Positions 1-9,175 of a stretch of DNA of 64,000 bases are shown here, piece by piece; the first letter of the stretch is position 1, and each line of letters opens with the position of its first letter. The notes below the pieces were generated by a model. That model was given only the letters and a program-made list of their open reading frames with translations, was not told where the DNA came from and searched no databases. This DNA is from Puniceicoccaceae bacterium (GTDB lineage Bacteria; Verrucomicrobiota; Verrucomicrobiia; Opitutales; JAFGAQ01). The position numbers and the translations under genes are program-made. The stretch is taken from the NCBI GenBank assembly GCA_040224245.1, contig JBEGIR010000073.1, forward strand, positions 56,304 to 120,303. Direction: 5' to 3'.

Positions 1-621
1 CAGCGCACGGGCAACCTGGGCCGCTGCCAGATCCGCATTGGTGTTGTAGGGCTGACCTTGCGCATCCACTGCAACTGGCGAGATCACCGGAATCGCAAGA
101 TTGGAAAGATTCTTTCGGATGAGCGAGGTGTTCACGCTGGTAATCTCACCCACATAACCGAGATCCACCGGATTGCCATCCGCATCTTTCTCAAGGCGAC
201 GGCAACGCAGCACATCGTTTCCGCGCAATGGAGCCGGATTGCCGCCCAGGCTGGTGATCATGTCGCAAATTTCGCGATTGACCTGCTCGTTGAGGGTTTG
301 CTCCACGATGCTGACTGCCTCCTTGGTCGTATAGCGCAGGCCGTTGCGAAACTCGACTTCAATTCCCGCCTGTTCCATGCCTCGTGAAATCGCTTTGCCG
401 CCTCCGTGCACCACCACAACATGCACTCCCACCGAGGCGAGCAGTGTGAGGTCGCGAGCGACCTGCAGACGCTTGCTGACGTCAGGATCATCCATGAAAC
501 TGCCACCATATTTGACGACAAACACCGATCCCCGAAAGTTCTGAAAGTAGGGCAGCGCCTCATTGAGGACTGCAGCCTTGGTCTGCGCATCAATTGCGCT
601 CAGTTTGCTTTGCAATGACAT
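1..621 (-). CDS. argB: Acetylglutamate kinase, partial (C-terminus beyond the left edge)
   Basis: Phosphorylates N-acetylglutamate, the second step of arginine biosynthesis, in the cytoplasm. The frame stays open from an ATG at 621 to the window edge, giving the first 207 residues; the family is about 290-300 long, so about a third is missing. Visible amino acid kinase motifs are KYGGS at residues 37-41, the phosphate-binding glycine-rich HGGGKAIS at 72-79 and NGLRYT at 93-98. The roughly 30-residue N-terminal helix before KYGGS resembles that of arginine-inhibited ArgB enzymes, so feedback control is possible (inference). It follows argJ by 9 bp and is the third gene of argC-argJ-argB. Confidence 0.93.
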   Translation of the reverse strand, partial: MSLQSKLSAIDAQTKAAVLNEALPYFQNFRGSVFVVKYGGSFMDDPDVSKRLQVARDLTLLASVGVHVVVVHGGGKAISRGMEQAGIEVEFRNGLRYTTKEAVSIVEQTLNEQVNREICDMITSLGGNPAPLRGNDVLRCRRLEKDADGNPVDLGYVGEITSVNTSLIRKNLSNLAIPVISPVAVDAQGQPYNTNADLAAAQVARAL

Positions 622-630
622 GAAATCCTC

Positions 631-1863
631 CTACTCCTTCATATTGAACGTAATGTATTCCGGCGTCAGGTCGCTGGCTATCAGACGAGTCTCCGCTTCC
701 CCCATACCCAGATCGACGTGAATCTCAAACTGCTTCCGGGCCACACATTCCTTCCATTTTGGGAGGTTTTCATCCCTGGGGGTGCCCTTTCGCACGACCG
801 CAGTTCCATCATAGTCCATGCACAGTCGATCTTCGTGTACCGGCACTCCGGAGTACCCAACCGCCGCAATCACACGCCCCCAATTGGGATCGGAACCTGC
901 CCATGACGATTTGACCAAAGGGGAATGGGCAATGGCGTAGGCAACCTGACGTGCGTCCGACTCGTTGTTCGCACCTGTGATCCGCAGCGTCACGACCTTG
1001 GTGATCTTTTCACCATCCCCCACAATCAGGTAGGCCAGGTGTTCACAAACCTTCAGCAGTGCTTCCCGAAAGCAGCGTTTGAATGCATCGTCTGCCTCCG
1101 CCCACTTGACCTGCGAGGCACCATTGGCAAAGCAGAGCACGGTGTCATTGGTACTCATATCGCCATCCACCGTAATCGCATTGAAGGATCGGTCTGCCGC
1201 TGCCTTGAGTTCAGCCTTGAGAGATGCCGTATCCATCTCCAGGTCGGTGCAGAGAAAGGCCAGCATCGTCGCCATGTCAGGCCGGATCATGCCCGCTCCT
1301 TTGGCAACTCCCGAAACGGTGACTGTTGTGGAACCGTTGGTGATGCGCAGTGTGCATTTTTTGTTGCGCGTGTCCGAAGTCAGGATGCAGTTTGCAAATG
1401 CAAGTCCATCTGAAGGTTGCGAACCGAGTGCGTCAGCCGCATCCGCAATGCCCTTGCGAATCTGTGGCATGGGTAACTGCCGCCCGATGCGCCCGGTGGA
1501 GCAAACCAGAAAACTGTCTTCGGGGGTCTGCATCCGCTGTGCTGCCAACGCCGCCATCTCCTGTGTATTGGCCATGCCTTGCTCTCCGGTACAGGCATTT
1601 GCATTGCCACTGTTGGCCACCACTCCGTGCAGCAGCGTGCCCTTGGCCAATACGTCTTCATCAAAGCTCACCGGTGCCGCCCGTACCCGGTTGCGTGTGA
1701 AAACTCCAGCTACGGTGCAGGGAGTTGGCGAATACAGAATGCCCAGATCAAGCTGACCATTCTGCTTCAGTCGCACGTCTGCATGGATGCCGCTCGCCAG
1801 AAATCCGGGCACATCGGTCGGGCCGCTGCTGTTCTCACACTTTTCAACCTTCCACTCCTGCAT
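631..1863 (-). CDS. argJ: Bifunctional ornithine acetyltransferase / N-acetylglutamate synthase
   Basis: Moves the acetyl group from N-acetylornithine to glutamate, closing the cyclic arginine pathway; some family members also use acetyl-CoA. The 410-residue length is normal. The ArgJ self-cleavage motif is present as KGAGMIRPDMATML at residues 188-201, where cleavage before Thr199 makes the alpha and beta chains and leaves Thr199 as nucleophile. NSGNANACTG at 84-93 is the conserved oxyanion region. It lies between argC (44 bp upstream) and argB (9 bp downstream), all on the minus strand. Whether it is mono- or bifunctional cannot be read from sequence alone. Confidence 0.95.
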   Translation of the reverse strand: MQEWKVEKCENSSGPTDVPGFLASGIHADVRLKQNGQLDLGILYSPTPCTVAGVFTRNRVRAAPVSFDEDVLAKGTLLHGVVANSGNANACTGEQGMANTQEMAALAAQRMQTPEDSFLVCSTGRIGRQLPMPQIRKGIADAADALGSQPSDGLAFANCILTSDTRNKKCTLRITNGSTTVTVSGVAKGAGMIRPDMATMLAFLCTDLEMDTASLKAELKAAADRSFNAITVDGDMSTNDTVLCFANGASQVKWAEADDAFKRCFREALLKVCEHLAYLIVGDGEKITKVVTLRITGANNESDARQVAYAIAHSPLVKSSWAGSDPNWGRVIAAVGYSGVPVHEDRLCMDYDGTAVVRKGTPRDENLPKWKECVARKQFEIHVDLGMGEAETRLIASDLTPEYITFNMKE

Positions 1864-1907
1864 ATCAGTCCTTCTGTTGCTGATGGGATGGATTCCGCAA
1901 CCCTTGA

Positions 1908-2948
1908 TCAGGGCAGCAATCCATCGGTTTCTTCAAATCCGTACTTTAAATTCATAATCTGCACCGCCTGTCCACTTGCCCCCTTGAGCAAGTTGTCAAT
2001 GCATGAGGTCAGGATCCACCGATTCGTGCGTGGATCCTCGCAGATCGAAAGATCCACTCGATTCGATCCCACTACTTCCGCCGTATCCGGGGTTTGACCC
2101 ACCGGAAGAATCGATACAAAGGGTTTGCCGGCATAGGCCGATTCCCACACCTTCCGGGCCTGCTCCAGCGAAGCGGAGGCAACCGGGTCCACTACGATGG
2201 TCGAGGCAATGCCACGGTTCATCGGCACCAGATGAGGCGTGAACTGCACCACCGTTGCGCAGCCCAATGCGCGGCTGAGCTGCTCCTCAATTTCAGAAAG
2301 GTGCCGGTGCTTGGGGATGCCATAGGCTTTCACGCTTTCGTTGCGCTCACAAAACAGGTAGGTCTCCGCCAGTTTTTTCCCCGCTCCACTCACCCCGCTG
2401 ACACTGTTCACGATGATGCTGTCCGGGTTGATCAAACCAGCCTTTGCCAATGGCAACAATGGCATCAGGATGCTCGTTGGATAACAGCCGGGAGAAGCAA
2501 TCAGAGAACACTGAAAATCCGAAGCATCCGCCAGTTCGGGTAGAATGTAAACCGACTGGCTCAGCAGCTCTGGCGCCGGATGCTCGCCATAGAACTCACG
2601 ATAGGTGTCTGCATTGTTCAGACGGAAATCGGCACTTAAGTCGATGATGGATTTCCCTCCGGCCAACAGTGCCGGGGCATACTCCACAGCCACTCCATGC
2701 GGCAGCGCCAGAAAAAACAATTCGACATCGGGATGCTTTGCCAGTGCTTCCACATCCGATGCAGCGATGCGAAGCGCATCCCCACGTCCCCGCAATACCG
2801 GAAATATGCTCGACGCAGGCTGACCCGCCAACTGCCGGGACGTGAGCACTTCCAGATTCACCTTGGGGTGTCGCGACAGCAGTCGCACCAATTCAGCACC
2901 GGAATATCCCGAGGCTCCAATAATTCCAACTTTCATGTTCTGACTCAT
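1908..2948 (-). CDS. argC: N-acetyl-gamma-glutamyl-phosphate reductase
   Basis: NADPH-dependent reduction of N-acetylglutamyl phosphate to the semialdehyde, the third step of arginine synthesis. The 346-residue protein starts with the Rossmann motif GASGYSGAEL (11-20), has DLSADFRL (103-110), and carries the active-site cysteine Cys155 in SPGCYPTS. It is the first gene of argC-argJ-argB. An intrinsic terminator between rpsI and this gene suggests that the arg genes have their own promoter between about 2950 and 2998. Confidence 0.96.
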   Translation of the reverse strand: MSQNMKVGIIGASGYSGAELVRLLSRHPKVNLEVLTSRQLAGQPASSIFPVLRGRGDALRIAASDVEALAKHPDVELFFLALPHGVAVEYAPALLAGGKSIIDLSADFRLNNADTYREFYGEHPAPELLSQSVYILPELADASDFQCSLIASPGCYPTSILMPLLPLAKAGLINPDSIIVNSVSGVSGAGKKLAETYLFCERNESVKAYGIPKHRHLSEIEEQLSRALGCATVVQFTPHLVPMNRGIASTIVVDPVASASLEQARKVWESAYAGKPFVSILPVGQTPDTAEVVGSNRVDLSICEDPRTNRWILTSCIDNLLKGASGQAVQIMNLKYGFEETDGLLP

Positions 2949-2998
2949 AAGACGAGACTCTCAGTGGACTTTTCCCCAAAGTGCTTTGATATAAACAC

Positions 2999-3036
2999 AA
3001 AGACCCTCTCGGGCGAAAAGCCTTCGGAGGGTCTTT
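2999..3036 (-). terminator. Intrinsic terminator after rpsI
   Basis: Perfect 10-bp stem AAAGACCCTC (2999-3008) / GAGGGTCTTT (3027-3036) with an 18-nt loop. It lies 28 bp past the rpsI stop and before argC. On the minus strand it is followed by a T-rich stretch rather than a pure T run, so termination strength is uncertain. Confidence 0.75.
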
Positions 3037-3064
3037 GAAATTCGTTCGCGGAATGCAGATCCAA

Positions 3065-3475
3065 TTAACGCTTGGAGAATTGGAACCGCTTGCGTGCTCC
3101 TGGGCGACCCACCTTCTTGCGTTCCTTCGCTCTGGGGTCACGCTTGATAAAGCCCGCCTTTTTCAGCGGTGAACGCAGTTCCGCATTCATCTTCTGAAGA
3201 GCACGTGCAATGCCGTGTGAAATGGCAACGGCCTGACCTGCAGGACCTCCACCCTTCACCGATACCTTCACATCGATATCTTTGAGCATGTCTACTTCCT
3301 TCAGAGGATTCAGGGCAAGATTCGACAGTTCGTCGGTGTAGCAGTAAGTTTTCAGGTCCTTGCCGTTGACGGTATGTACTCCCGTTCCGCGGGTCAGACG
3401 AACGCGGGCTGAGGCTTCCTTGCGGCGTCCCACCGCAACATAAACCTCTTCAGTCTGTTTTGTTAAAGTCGACAT
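3065..3475 (-). CDS. rpsI: 30S ribosomal protein S9
   Basis: Small-subunit ribosomal protein whose C-terminal tail reaches the P-site tRNA. The 136-residue protein has the S9 core with GRRKEASARVRL near the N-terminus, the GGGPAGQA segment, and the basic tail ending in SKR that is diagnostic for S9. It is 21 bp downstream of rplM in the conserved rplM-rpsI pair and is followed by a strong hairpin. Confidence 0.97.
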   Translation of the reverse strand: MSTLTKQTEEVYVAVGRRKEASARVRLTRGTGVHTVNGKDLKTYCYTDELSNLALNPLKEVDMLKDIDVKVSVKGGGPAGQAVAISHGIARALQKMNAELRSPLKKAGFIKRDPRAKERKKVGRPGARKRFQFSKR

Positions 3476-3496
3476 CGTTGGTGGTTATCGTTTTGA

Positions 3497-3925
3497 CTAA
3501 AAGTTGAATTCCTTGGGTTCCTGAGCTCCATGCGGGTGTTCGGCACCTGCATAAACCTTCAAGCGAGTCAGCATCTGGGAAGCAAGGCGATTCTTGGGCA
3601 ACATTCCCTTGACCGCATGCTGGATGATGAACTCAGGGCGTTTTTCGCGGTAGTCAGACAGCGAGCGAACTTTCGCTCCACCCATCCATCCCGAGTAGGA
3701 CATGTATTCCTTCTGGATTTCCTTTTTGCCAGTGACCCGGATCTTGTCAGCATTGATCACGATGACAAAATCTCCCGTATCCACATGCGGGGTGTAAATT
3801 GCGCGATGCCTGCCTCGCAAAACATTTGCAATGCGAACCGCCAAACGCCCGAGCACCTGATCTGCTGCATCCACAACATACCATTCGCGGGTAACCGTTT
3901 CTTTCTTTGCGAGTGTTGTTTTCAT
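3497..3925 (-). CDS. rplM: 50S ribosomal protein L13
   Basis: Early-assembly large-subunit ribosomal protein. The start at 3925 (MKTTLAKKE) gives 142 residues, the usual L13 length; a longer frame to 3970 adds 15 residues not expected in L13. Conserved features are [15 protein letters not shown], the [12 protein letters not shown] segment, and the C-terminal [14 protein letters not shown]. It is the first gene of rplM-rpsI. No strong Shine-Dalgarno sequence precedes the start. Confidence 0.96.
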   Translation of the reverse strand: MKTTLAKKETVTREWYVVDAADQVLGRLAVRIANVLRGRHRAIYTPHVDTGDFVIVINADKIRVTGKKEIQKEYMSYSGWMGGAKVRSLSDYREKRPEFIIQHAVKGMLPKNRLASQMLTRLKVYAGAEHPHGAQEPKEFNF

Positions 3926-3993
3926 TTCAGAAAAAAGGAAGATACAAAGTGTTTCCCAAAACCCTGTCAACGATTGAAAATGAATTCCTCAAA

Positions 3994-4023
3994 AAAAGAA
4001 TCCCCTCACCCTCAGGTGAAGGG
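3994..4023 (-). terminator. Intrinsic terminator after the TorF-type protein gene
   Basis: On the minus strand a stem CCCTTCACC / GGTGAGGG (plus-strand 4003-4010 with 4015-4023) closes a 4-nt loop. It is followed by ATTCTTTTTTT, a classic T run. It lies 28 bp past the stop at 4051. Confidence 0.8.
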
Positions 4024-4050
4024 ACCTTCAAAAAACAGGGTTCAGGTGAA

Positions 4051-4761
4051 TCAGAATCCAGCCGTAAAGGAGACTCCCCACCATACACGGGTATCAGCCT
4101 CGACCAGTTCATCACCCGCATCAGGTGCGTCCGGGTCCAAGCGGGCGATGCGACCTCCAACAGCGAAACGAGCATAACGCGTGAAGCTGTAGGAGTAATC
4201 AATCATGAATCCCGCATAGTTGCTACCGACATGAAAATCCGTGGTTCCGACATAACCCGTGAACAGCAGTGCGGACTTTTGGTCGATAACGATGGCATGC
4301 CCGAGTGAACCCTCAAATGTCAGCATGTCACCATCTGTATCTGCATAAACATAGAGGGACGGATTGAGGGGACCCTTCCAAGTCAGTCCCAGAATACCTT
4401 CCGTGGCAGAGTCCTCACTGAACGGCAGGAACTGATAGTGGCTCACGCCAAGATCCACTGCAAATTTTTCGCCAAAATGAAATTCTCCCCCCGCATAGTA
4501 TTCATGCATCTTCACGCGGTTGTCGTCCTTCTCCGTTGGCAGGGCGGTGCGGACACCGAAGTAGTAAGTGTCGAGGCCCGAATTGATGCGTCCTTCAGCA
4601 GAGGGTGTAAACGTATCACCCGCAATTTGAAATCCACGGAAATTGAACTCCGATTCAAATGCATAAGTGGCACTTGCCGAAAAGTCAGTATCCTGAGCGA
4701 AAGCACTGGATGCGGCGGTTAAAAGCAAAGCGGGCAAGAAGGCAATCTTCTTCATGTTCAT
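4051..4761 (-). CDS. TorF/Gcw_chp family putative outer-membrane porin
   Basis: Predicted outer-membrane beta-barrel. The 236-residue protein begins with a Sec signal peptide (MNMKKIAFLPALLLTAASSAFA, cleavage after residue 22). It continues with alternating aromatic and polar beta strands, including YAFESEFNFRGFQ, and ends in a C-terminal Phe as expected for BAM substrates. The pattern fits the Gcw_chp (TorF) family, whose substrate is not established. Another ATG two codons downstream is equally possible. It is transcribed alone and divergently from the DUF423 gene, and has its own terminator. Confidence 0.75.
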   Translation of the reverse strand: MNMKKIAFLPALLLTAASSAFAQDTDFSASATYAFESEFNFRGFQIAGDTFTPSAEGRINSGLDTYYFGVRTALPTEKDDNRVKMHEYYAGGEFHFGEKFAVDLGVSHYQFLPFSEDSATEGILGLTWKGPLNPSLYVYADTDGDMLTFEGSLGHAIVIDQKSALLFTGYVGTTDFHVGSNYAGFMIDYSYSFTRYARFAVGGRIARLDPDAPDAGDELVEADTRVWWGVSFTAGF

Positions 4762-4891
4762 ATCGGTGGATAGGGTTCAGTGTTTCGGTCGTGATGCGAA
4801 GGACCCGAAACGAGCACTTCGATTGACTTAGATCGTTTGTTATTTTTGGTAGGTTTGTCCACTACAAAATCTGAAACTACCTGCGTTATCA

Positions 4892-5254
4892 ATGAAATTT
4901 CCCCAGCAAATCAGCCTGATCATGGGCGCAGTCGGCGTTGCCATCGGAGCCTTTGGAGCACACGCACTTGGCCCGGCTCTCGAACAATATGGAAAAGTGG
5001 ATATCTGGAATACCGGCATACAGTATTTTTGGGTCCATACCCTCGCCTCACTGGCGATATCGTTCGCACGTCCCCATACTCCCAGGGTTGCTTGCACGGT
5101 CATCATCTGGCTTGCATCGATCCTGCTCTTCTCCGGCTCCCTGTTTGCCCTGTCGCTTGGTGCCCCAAGCTGGGTGGGCGCCATCACGCCAGTTGGGGGC
5201 ATTGGCTTCATCATCGGTTGGTTGCAACTGCTGTGGATGCGTGAACAAACCTGA
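4892..5254 (+). CDS. DUF423 family small inner-membrane protein
   Basis: A 120-residue, very hydrophobic protein with four predicted transmembrane helices (about residues 8-28, 44-60, 67-87, 94-114). The N-terminal [15 protein letters not shown] is the DUF423 (YgdD-like) hallmark, and the central [11 protein letters not shown] matches the family's conserved YHxxH-type region. The molecular function of DUF423 proteins is not established. It lies between the divergent porin gene and the transaldolase gene. Confidence 0.85.
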   Translation: MKFPQQISLIMGAVGVAIGAFGAHALGPALEQYGKVDIWNTGIQYFWVHTLASLAISFARPHTPRVACTVIIWLASILLFSGSLFALSLGAPSWVGAITPVGGIGFIIGWLQLLWMREQT

Positions 5255-5427
5255 TTTCACACCCAGCGGAAAAGCTTTGCGCATACCGCTGCAAGCCTGT
5301 CTACACCTCACTCCGGATATCGTTTCAAAATCAGTGCAACCCAAAAGACCCCGAATCCTATCCGGGAGCACTGGCGTTGAATCCTTGCCATCCGACACGA
5401 TTCTGTCCTACTACTTACCTACCACCT

Positions 5428-6396
5428 ATGAGCAATACACTCGAATCTCTCAAGAAACTGACCACCGTGGTCGCTGACACTGGCGACTTCGAAACCATCC
5501 GTGAGTTCACTCCGCAGGACGCGACGACCAACCCGTCCCTGATTCTTAAAGCGATTCAGCAGGACCAGTATCGTCCCCTGTTTACGGAGACCGTCAAACG
5601 CGTCGCACACGATACTTCCGCCACAGGCGAAACGGTCATCGACCTGGCCATTGATGATGTTTTGGTGGCATTTGGCATGGAGATCCTCAAGATCGTGCCT
5701 GGACGCGTATCGACCGAGGTCGATGCACGCCTTTCGTTCGACGCAGCCGCATCCGTTCAGAAGGCCCGTGACCTCATCGCACTCTACGAAGCCAAAGGCA
5801 TCGACCGCGACCGGATTCTCATCAAACTCGCCACCACATGGGAAGGCGTTGTTGCCGCCCAACAGCTGCAATCCGAAGGCATCAACTGCAACATGACCCT
5901 GTTGTTCTGCCTCGCCCAGGCAGTAGCCTGTGCCCAGGTCAATGCAAAGCTGATCTCGCCCTTTGTGGGCCGCATTCTGGATTGGCACAAAGCCAAAACC
6001 GGTGAGTCCTACACTTCAGACAAGGATCCCGGAGTGATTTCTGTGCGAGAAATTTACCACTACTACAAAAAGTTCGGGCACCCGACCGAGGTCATGGGGG
6101 CCAGCTTCCGCAATACCGGAGAAATTTTGGAACTCGCAGGCTGCGACCTGCTGACCATCAGCCCGAGCCTGCTTGAGGAACTCGCAGCATCCAATGCTCC
6201 CGTCGAAGCCAAACTCACTCGTGAGGCCGCCGAAGCCAGTGATATCGAGCGTATTTCACTCAATGAGGCCGGTTTCCGCTGGGCGTTAAATGAAGACGCC
6301 ATGGCAACTGAAAAACTGGCGGAGGGCATCCGGACCTTCGGCAAGGACATGCTCAAGGTGAGAAGCATGGTTCAGGAAGTTCTGGCAGACCTTTGA
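5428..6396 (+). CDS. tal: Transaldolase
   Basis: Transfers a dihydroxyacetone unit between sugar phosphates in the non-oxidative pentose phosphate pathway. The 322-residue form starting [10 protein letters not shown] fits the TalA/TalB subfamily; an upstream in-frame extension to 5377 is unlikely. Key residues visible are the [11 protein letters not shown] signature (28-38) and the Schiff-base lysine Lys133 in [11 protein letters not shown]. It is monocistronic or loosely linked to apt, 139 bp downstream. Confidence 0.96.
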   Translation: MSNTLESLKKLTTVVADTGDFETIREFTPQDATTNPSLILKAIQQDQYRPLFTETVKRVAHDTSATGETVIDLAIDDVLVAFGMEILKIVPGRVSTEVDARLSFDAAASVQKARDLIALYEAKGIDRDRILIKLATTWEGVVAAQQLQSEGINCNMTLLFCLAQAVACAQVNAKLISPFVGRILDWHKAKTGESYTSDKDPGVISVREIYHYYKKFGHPTEVMGASFRNTGEILELAGCDLLTISPSLLEELAASNAPVEAKLTREAAEASDIERISLNEAGFRWALNEDAMATEKLAEGIRTFGKDMLKVRSMVQEVLADL

Positions 6397-6535
6397 TCTC
6401 CACGATGCGGAACCACTCCATCGCCAAGTTTGAATGGACAAAAATAGCAATCGGGGGCGGCATGCAGGTTCATGACGCCAGTCTGCCCGCAAAAGGGTGG
6501 ACAGGATCCTTTGCTTGCCCTGAGATGCACATCCG

Positions 6536-7069
6536 ATGAAAGACTTCAAGCAGCACATTCGCACGGTTCGGGGCTGGCCCCTTCCCGAGGTCAACTTTCG
6601 CGACATCTCCACGCTCTTTGAGAATGGAGACAGTTTCGCCCAGGTCATTGAAGTCTTTGAAGCCAAGATCCGGGAGTTTCGCATCAATCGAATCGCTGGC
6701 GTGGATGCCCGTGGGTTCATTCTCGCAGGCGGACTCTCCGCCAAAACGGGGCTTCCCATGGTCATGGTGCGAAAAAAAGGGAAACTCCCCCCTACAACCA
6801 TCGAAGCCTCCTACGAACTCGAATATGGCGAGGCTGCCGTGGAAATCCGAACAGATTCCTGCAAACCCGGAGACCGGGTGATGATCCTCGATGACCTGAT
6901 CGCTACTGGAGGTACCCTTTCCGCTGCTTCACAACTGATCCAACAGCTCGGAGGTACGGCAGCACTGATCGCAGCCGTGATCGATCTGCCAGAACTCGGA
7001 GGTTCCGCAAAACTCAGGTCCCAGGGACTTGAGGTATTCTCGCTCTGCAGCTTTACGGAAGACGAGTGA
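6536..7069 (+). CDS. apt: Adenine phosphoribosyltransferase
   Basis: Salvages adenine to AMP using PRPP. The 177-residue length is normal. The PRPP-binding motif is seen as VMILDDLIATGGT at residues 115-127, and the adenine-site region as GVDARGFILAG (55-65). The N-terminal VRGWPLPEVNFRDIS corresponds to the usual FPKPGIxFRDIT segment, here with Trp in place of Phe. A CNT-type nucleoside transporter lies 2 kb downstream on the other strand, a loose purine-salvage context. Confidence 0.95.
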   Translation: MKDFKQHIRTVRGWPLPEVNFRDISTLFENGDSFAQVIEVFEAKIREFRINRIAGVDARGFILAGGLSAKTGLPMVMVRKKGKLPPTTIEASYELEYGEAAVEIRTDSCKPGDRVMILDDLIATGGTLSAASQLIQQLGGTAALIAAVIDLPELGGSAKLRSQGLEVFSLCSFTEDE

Positions 7070-7634
7070 GCTATACCCGGAGACGGCAGCTGCCGGAACC
7101 CCGGAAAATGCACCTTTGCCACCCATTGTGCAGGCAGACTGTGCAGCATTGTGAATCGTTTCAATAAGACGAACAAGTCGCGCTCGACATTCCAGGATTC
7201 GGGCAAAAAAATTGCCTGAATCAGGTAAAATCCAACAGGTGAACTCCGCTATGTTCCCTTTAACCGGATTTAGCCCGATTCAGGCATCCTTATCATTCCA
7301 ACAAGATCCAAAATTTGGGTTGATGTATGTGCCGTAAGCGTCCGCAAAAAAGTGGTATTTGTCAACACCAAAACACAAGATATTGGGGTAAGATTTGAAA
7401 AATTTCCCATATATTGGGATATTGACAACCGATTGCAGTCATTTTGCGACCCAATGCAGTTGTGTCCGGATTGCACGTTGCACAACATTCTGCCCGTGCA
7501 TGCATTTCCTCAAACTTTCCACCACCCACCCGATTGACGATGCTCACAAGGAATCGCTTGTATCCCGGTTCGCATTGGGGTAGGCATTGGGCAACGACAC
7601 CAGCCTGTTCTTGAATCACCTGCTGCCTGACATC
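7070..7634. other. Intergenic region with a hairpin and related short repeats
   Basis: No convincing gene is seen on either strand. An 11-bp hairpin (arms 7196-7206 and 7212-7222, loop AAAAA, one G-T pair) stands about 125 bp past the apt stop. The word GATTCAGGCA, matching one arm, appears again near 7276-7285. The hairpin lacks a T tract on either side, so it is not a textbook terminator. The rest, about 7290-7600, is AT-richer than its surroundings and probably carries the promoter of the EEP-family gene. Confidence 0.45.
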
Positions 7635-8609
7635 ATGCGTATGCTTTGCATCATCGGCCTGGGATTTGCGGTTGCCGGGGGCCTCAGCCACCACCTGCCC
7701 CTTCATCCCATCGAGATTTTTGCCCATTTCCAACCCTGGGTAATGACCTTGACGCTTGCGCTTGCCCTGGTAGCAGTGCTTCGGCAATTTGCCTGGCTGG
7801 CATTGGCCTTGACCACAGCTGGCATCTATCACCTGCTGTTCATGCTGCCCTACCTGAGCTTCGATGCTCTTCAGCGGCAGCAACCCGACTCTGGGAGCTT
7901 GCCCACGCTGCGTGTGCTTCAGTTCAACATCAATGCGGACAATGCTCACTATGATGCAGTAGCAGCTGCAATTGAAGCCGCCGATGCCGATGTGATGATC
8001 ATCTGTGAAGCCACTGTGCATGTGCTTGACCGGTTGGAACACCTGCATGAGCAATACCCCCATCGCATCGAAGCGGCCAGGTGGCCCCGGCAGTCCATAT
8101 TGGGGGTCAGTGGTACGGTATTGTGGTCGCGCTTCCCCTTCAGCGATTCGGAAACTCTGGAACTGGCACAGGGCAACATCCAGATCTGTCGCGCCACCGC
8201 CATGGTGCATGGAACGTCCCTGCGCGTCTACGCAGCCCATTTGCTGGCTCCCCGAAGCGATACTCAGATCCTTCAACGCAATCAGGGCATGCACGAACTC
8301 GCACAACTCATCGCAAGTGATCCCGTTCCCAATACCCTTCTCATTGGAGACCTCAATCAGAGCGTCTGGGCACCGCCCACGCGCAAGCTCCTCCAATCCA
8401 CCCAAATGTCATCAATCCTTCAGGGTCACATGTTTCTGACGACCTGGCCCAGCTCGACCTATCCCTTCGGTATTGCGATTGACCACATGTTCTACCGTGG
8501 TGTTCTCTCCCATCGGGCCGTCAACAGCTTGCCCGGACGTGGTTCCGACCACCGCATGCTCGTCGCCGAATTTTCCATCAACACAGCACTTCCTCATCCA
8601 TCACCATGA
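7635..8609 (+). CDS. Membrane-anchored endonuclease/exonuclease/phosphatase family protein
   Basis: Start ATG 7635 gives 324 residues; a TTG at 7587 would add 16. Three hydrophobic helices fill about residues 2-75. An EEP (DNase I-like) domain follows: QFNIN near 96-100, the metal-ligand glutamate in IICEA near 125, GDLNQS at about 238-243, and the final catalytic SDHRM near 302. The family hydrolyses phosphodiester or phosphomonoester bonds in nucleic acids, phosphoinositides or sphingolipids, so the substrate cannot be assigned. The membrane anchor suggests action at or outside the inner membrane. Its stop overlaps the start of the NUDIX gene (ATGA), so the two are translationally coupled. 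Confidence 0.82.
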   Translation: MRMLCIIGLGFAVAGGLSHHLPLHPIEIFAHFQPWVMTLTLALALVAVLRQFAWLALALTTAGIYHLLFMLPYLSFDALQRQQPDSGSLPTLRVLQFNINADNAHYDAVAAAIEAADADVMIICEATVHVLDRLEHLHEQYPHRIEAARWPRQSILGVSGTVLWSRFPFSDSETLELAQGNIQICRATAMVHGTSLRVYAAHLLAPRSDTQILQRNQGMHELAQLIASDPVPNTLLIGDLNQSVWAPPTRKLLQSTQMSSILQGHMFLTTWPSSTYPFGIAIDHMFYRGVLSHRAVNSLPGRGSDHRMLVAEFSINTALPHPSP

Positions 8610-9175
8610 CAGCATCCCTCCCCTATCGCATCGCTACCCTGATTTTTATGGAACACGCTGACGGTCGGCAGCTGCTGTTGCAGCGCCGCAAGGCACCCAA
8701 TCAGGGCCTGTGGACCCCCATCGGGGGAAAACTGGAGACGAGCGTGGGCGAGTCGCCTGTGCAATGTGCCGTGCGTGAAGTTCGCGAAGAAGCGGGAGTT
8801 CACATCCAAGAATCCGAACTGCACCTCTTTGGTTACCTCGCCGAAAAAGCGTACGAGCATGAGTGTCACTGGCTGATTTTCCTGTTCCACTGTCACCAGA
8901 AACTTCATTCCCTGCCAGAAGCAATGGATGAAGGGAGTTTTGCCTTTCATGCCAGGCAAGAGCTACACCATTTGCCCATGGCACAGCCCGACCGTGAAAT
9001 CCTCTGGCCGACCTACTGGAAACACCGTGACGGCTTTACAGGCATCCGCGTGGAATACCACGATCTCAATCACAACCCTCAACCCTTTACGATCACCATC
9101 GAGTCGGGATCCCAGGCAAACCTGGCTGCTCCAGGAACTAAGCCCAGAAAAGGCCCGCAAGACAACCGGTCATGA
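8606..9175 (+). CDS. NUDIX hydrolase
   Basis: Hydrolyses a nucleoside diphosphate linked to another moiety; the substrate is unknown. The Nudix box includes REVREEAGV, preceded by E-x7. The leading Gly sits seven rather than five residues before that Glu (GKLETSVGE), a two-residue insertion against the GX5EX7REUXEEXGU consensus. At 189 residues it is longer than typical MutT, with a polar C-terminal tail. It overlaps the upstream EEP gene by 4 bp. Its 3' end overlaps the convergent CNT transporter gene by 38 bp. Confidence 0.88.
   Translation: MTASLPYRIATLIFMEHADGRQLLLQRRKAPNQGLWTPIGGKLETSVGESPVQCAVREVREEAGVHIQESELHLFGYLAEKAYEHECHWLIFLFHCHQKLHSLPEAMDEGSFAFHARQELHHLPMAQPDREILWPTYWKHRDGFTGIRVEYHDLNHNPQPFTITIESGSQANLAAPGTKPRKGPQDNRS

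Noticed and set aside
6397..6535. tRNA gene in the tal-apt gap
   Set aside because: No cloverleaf with a T-arm GTTCGAATC-type sequence could be drawn.
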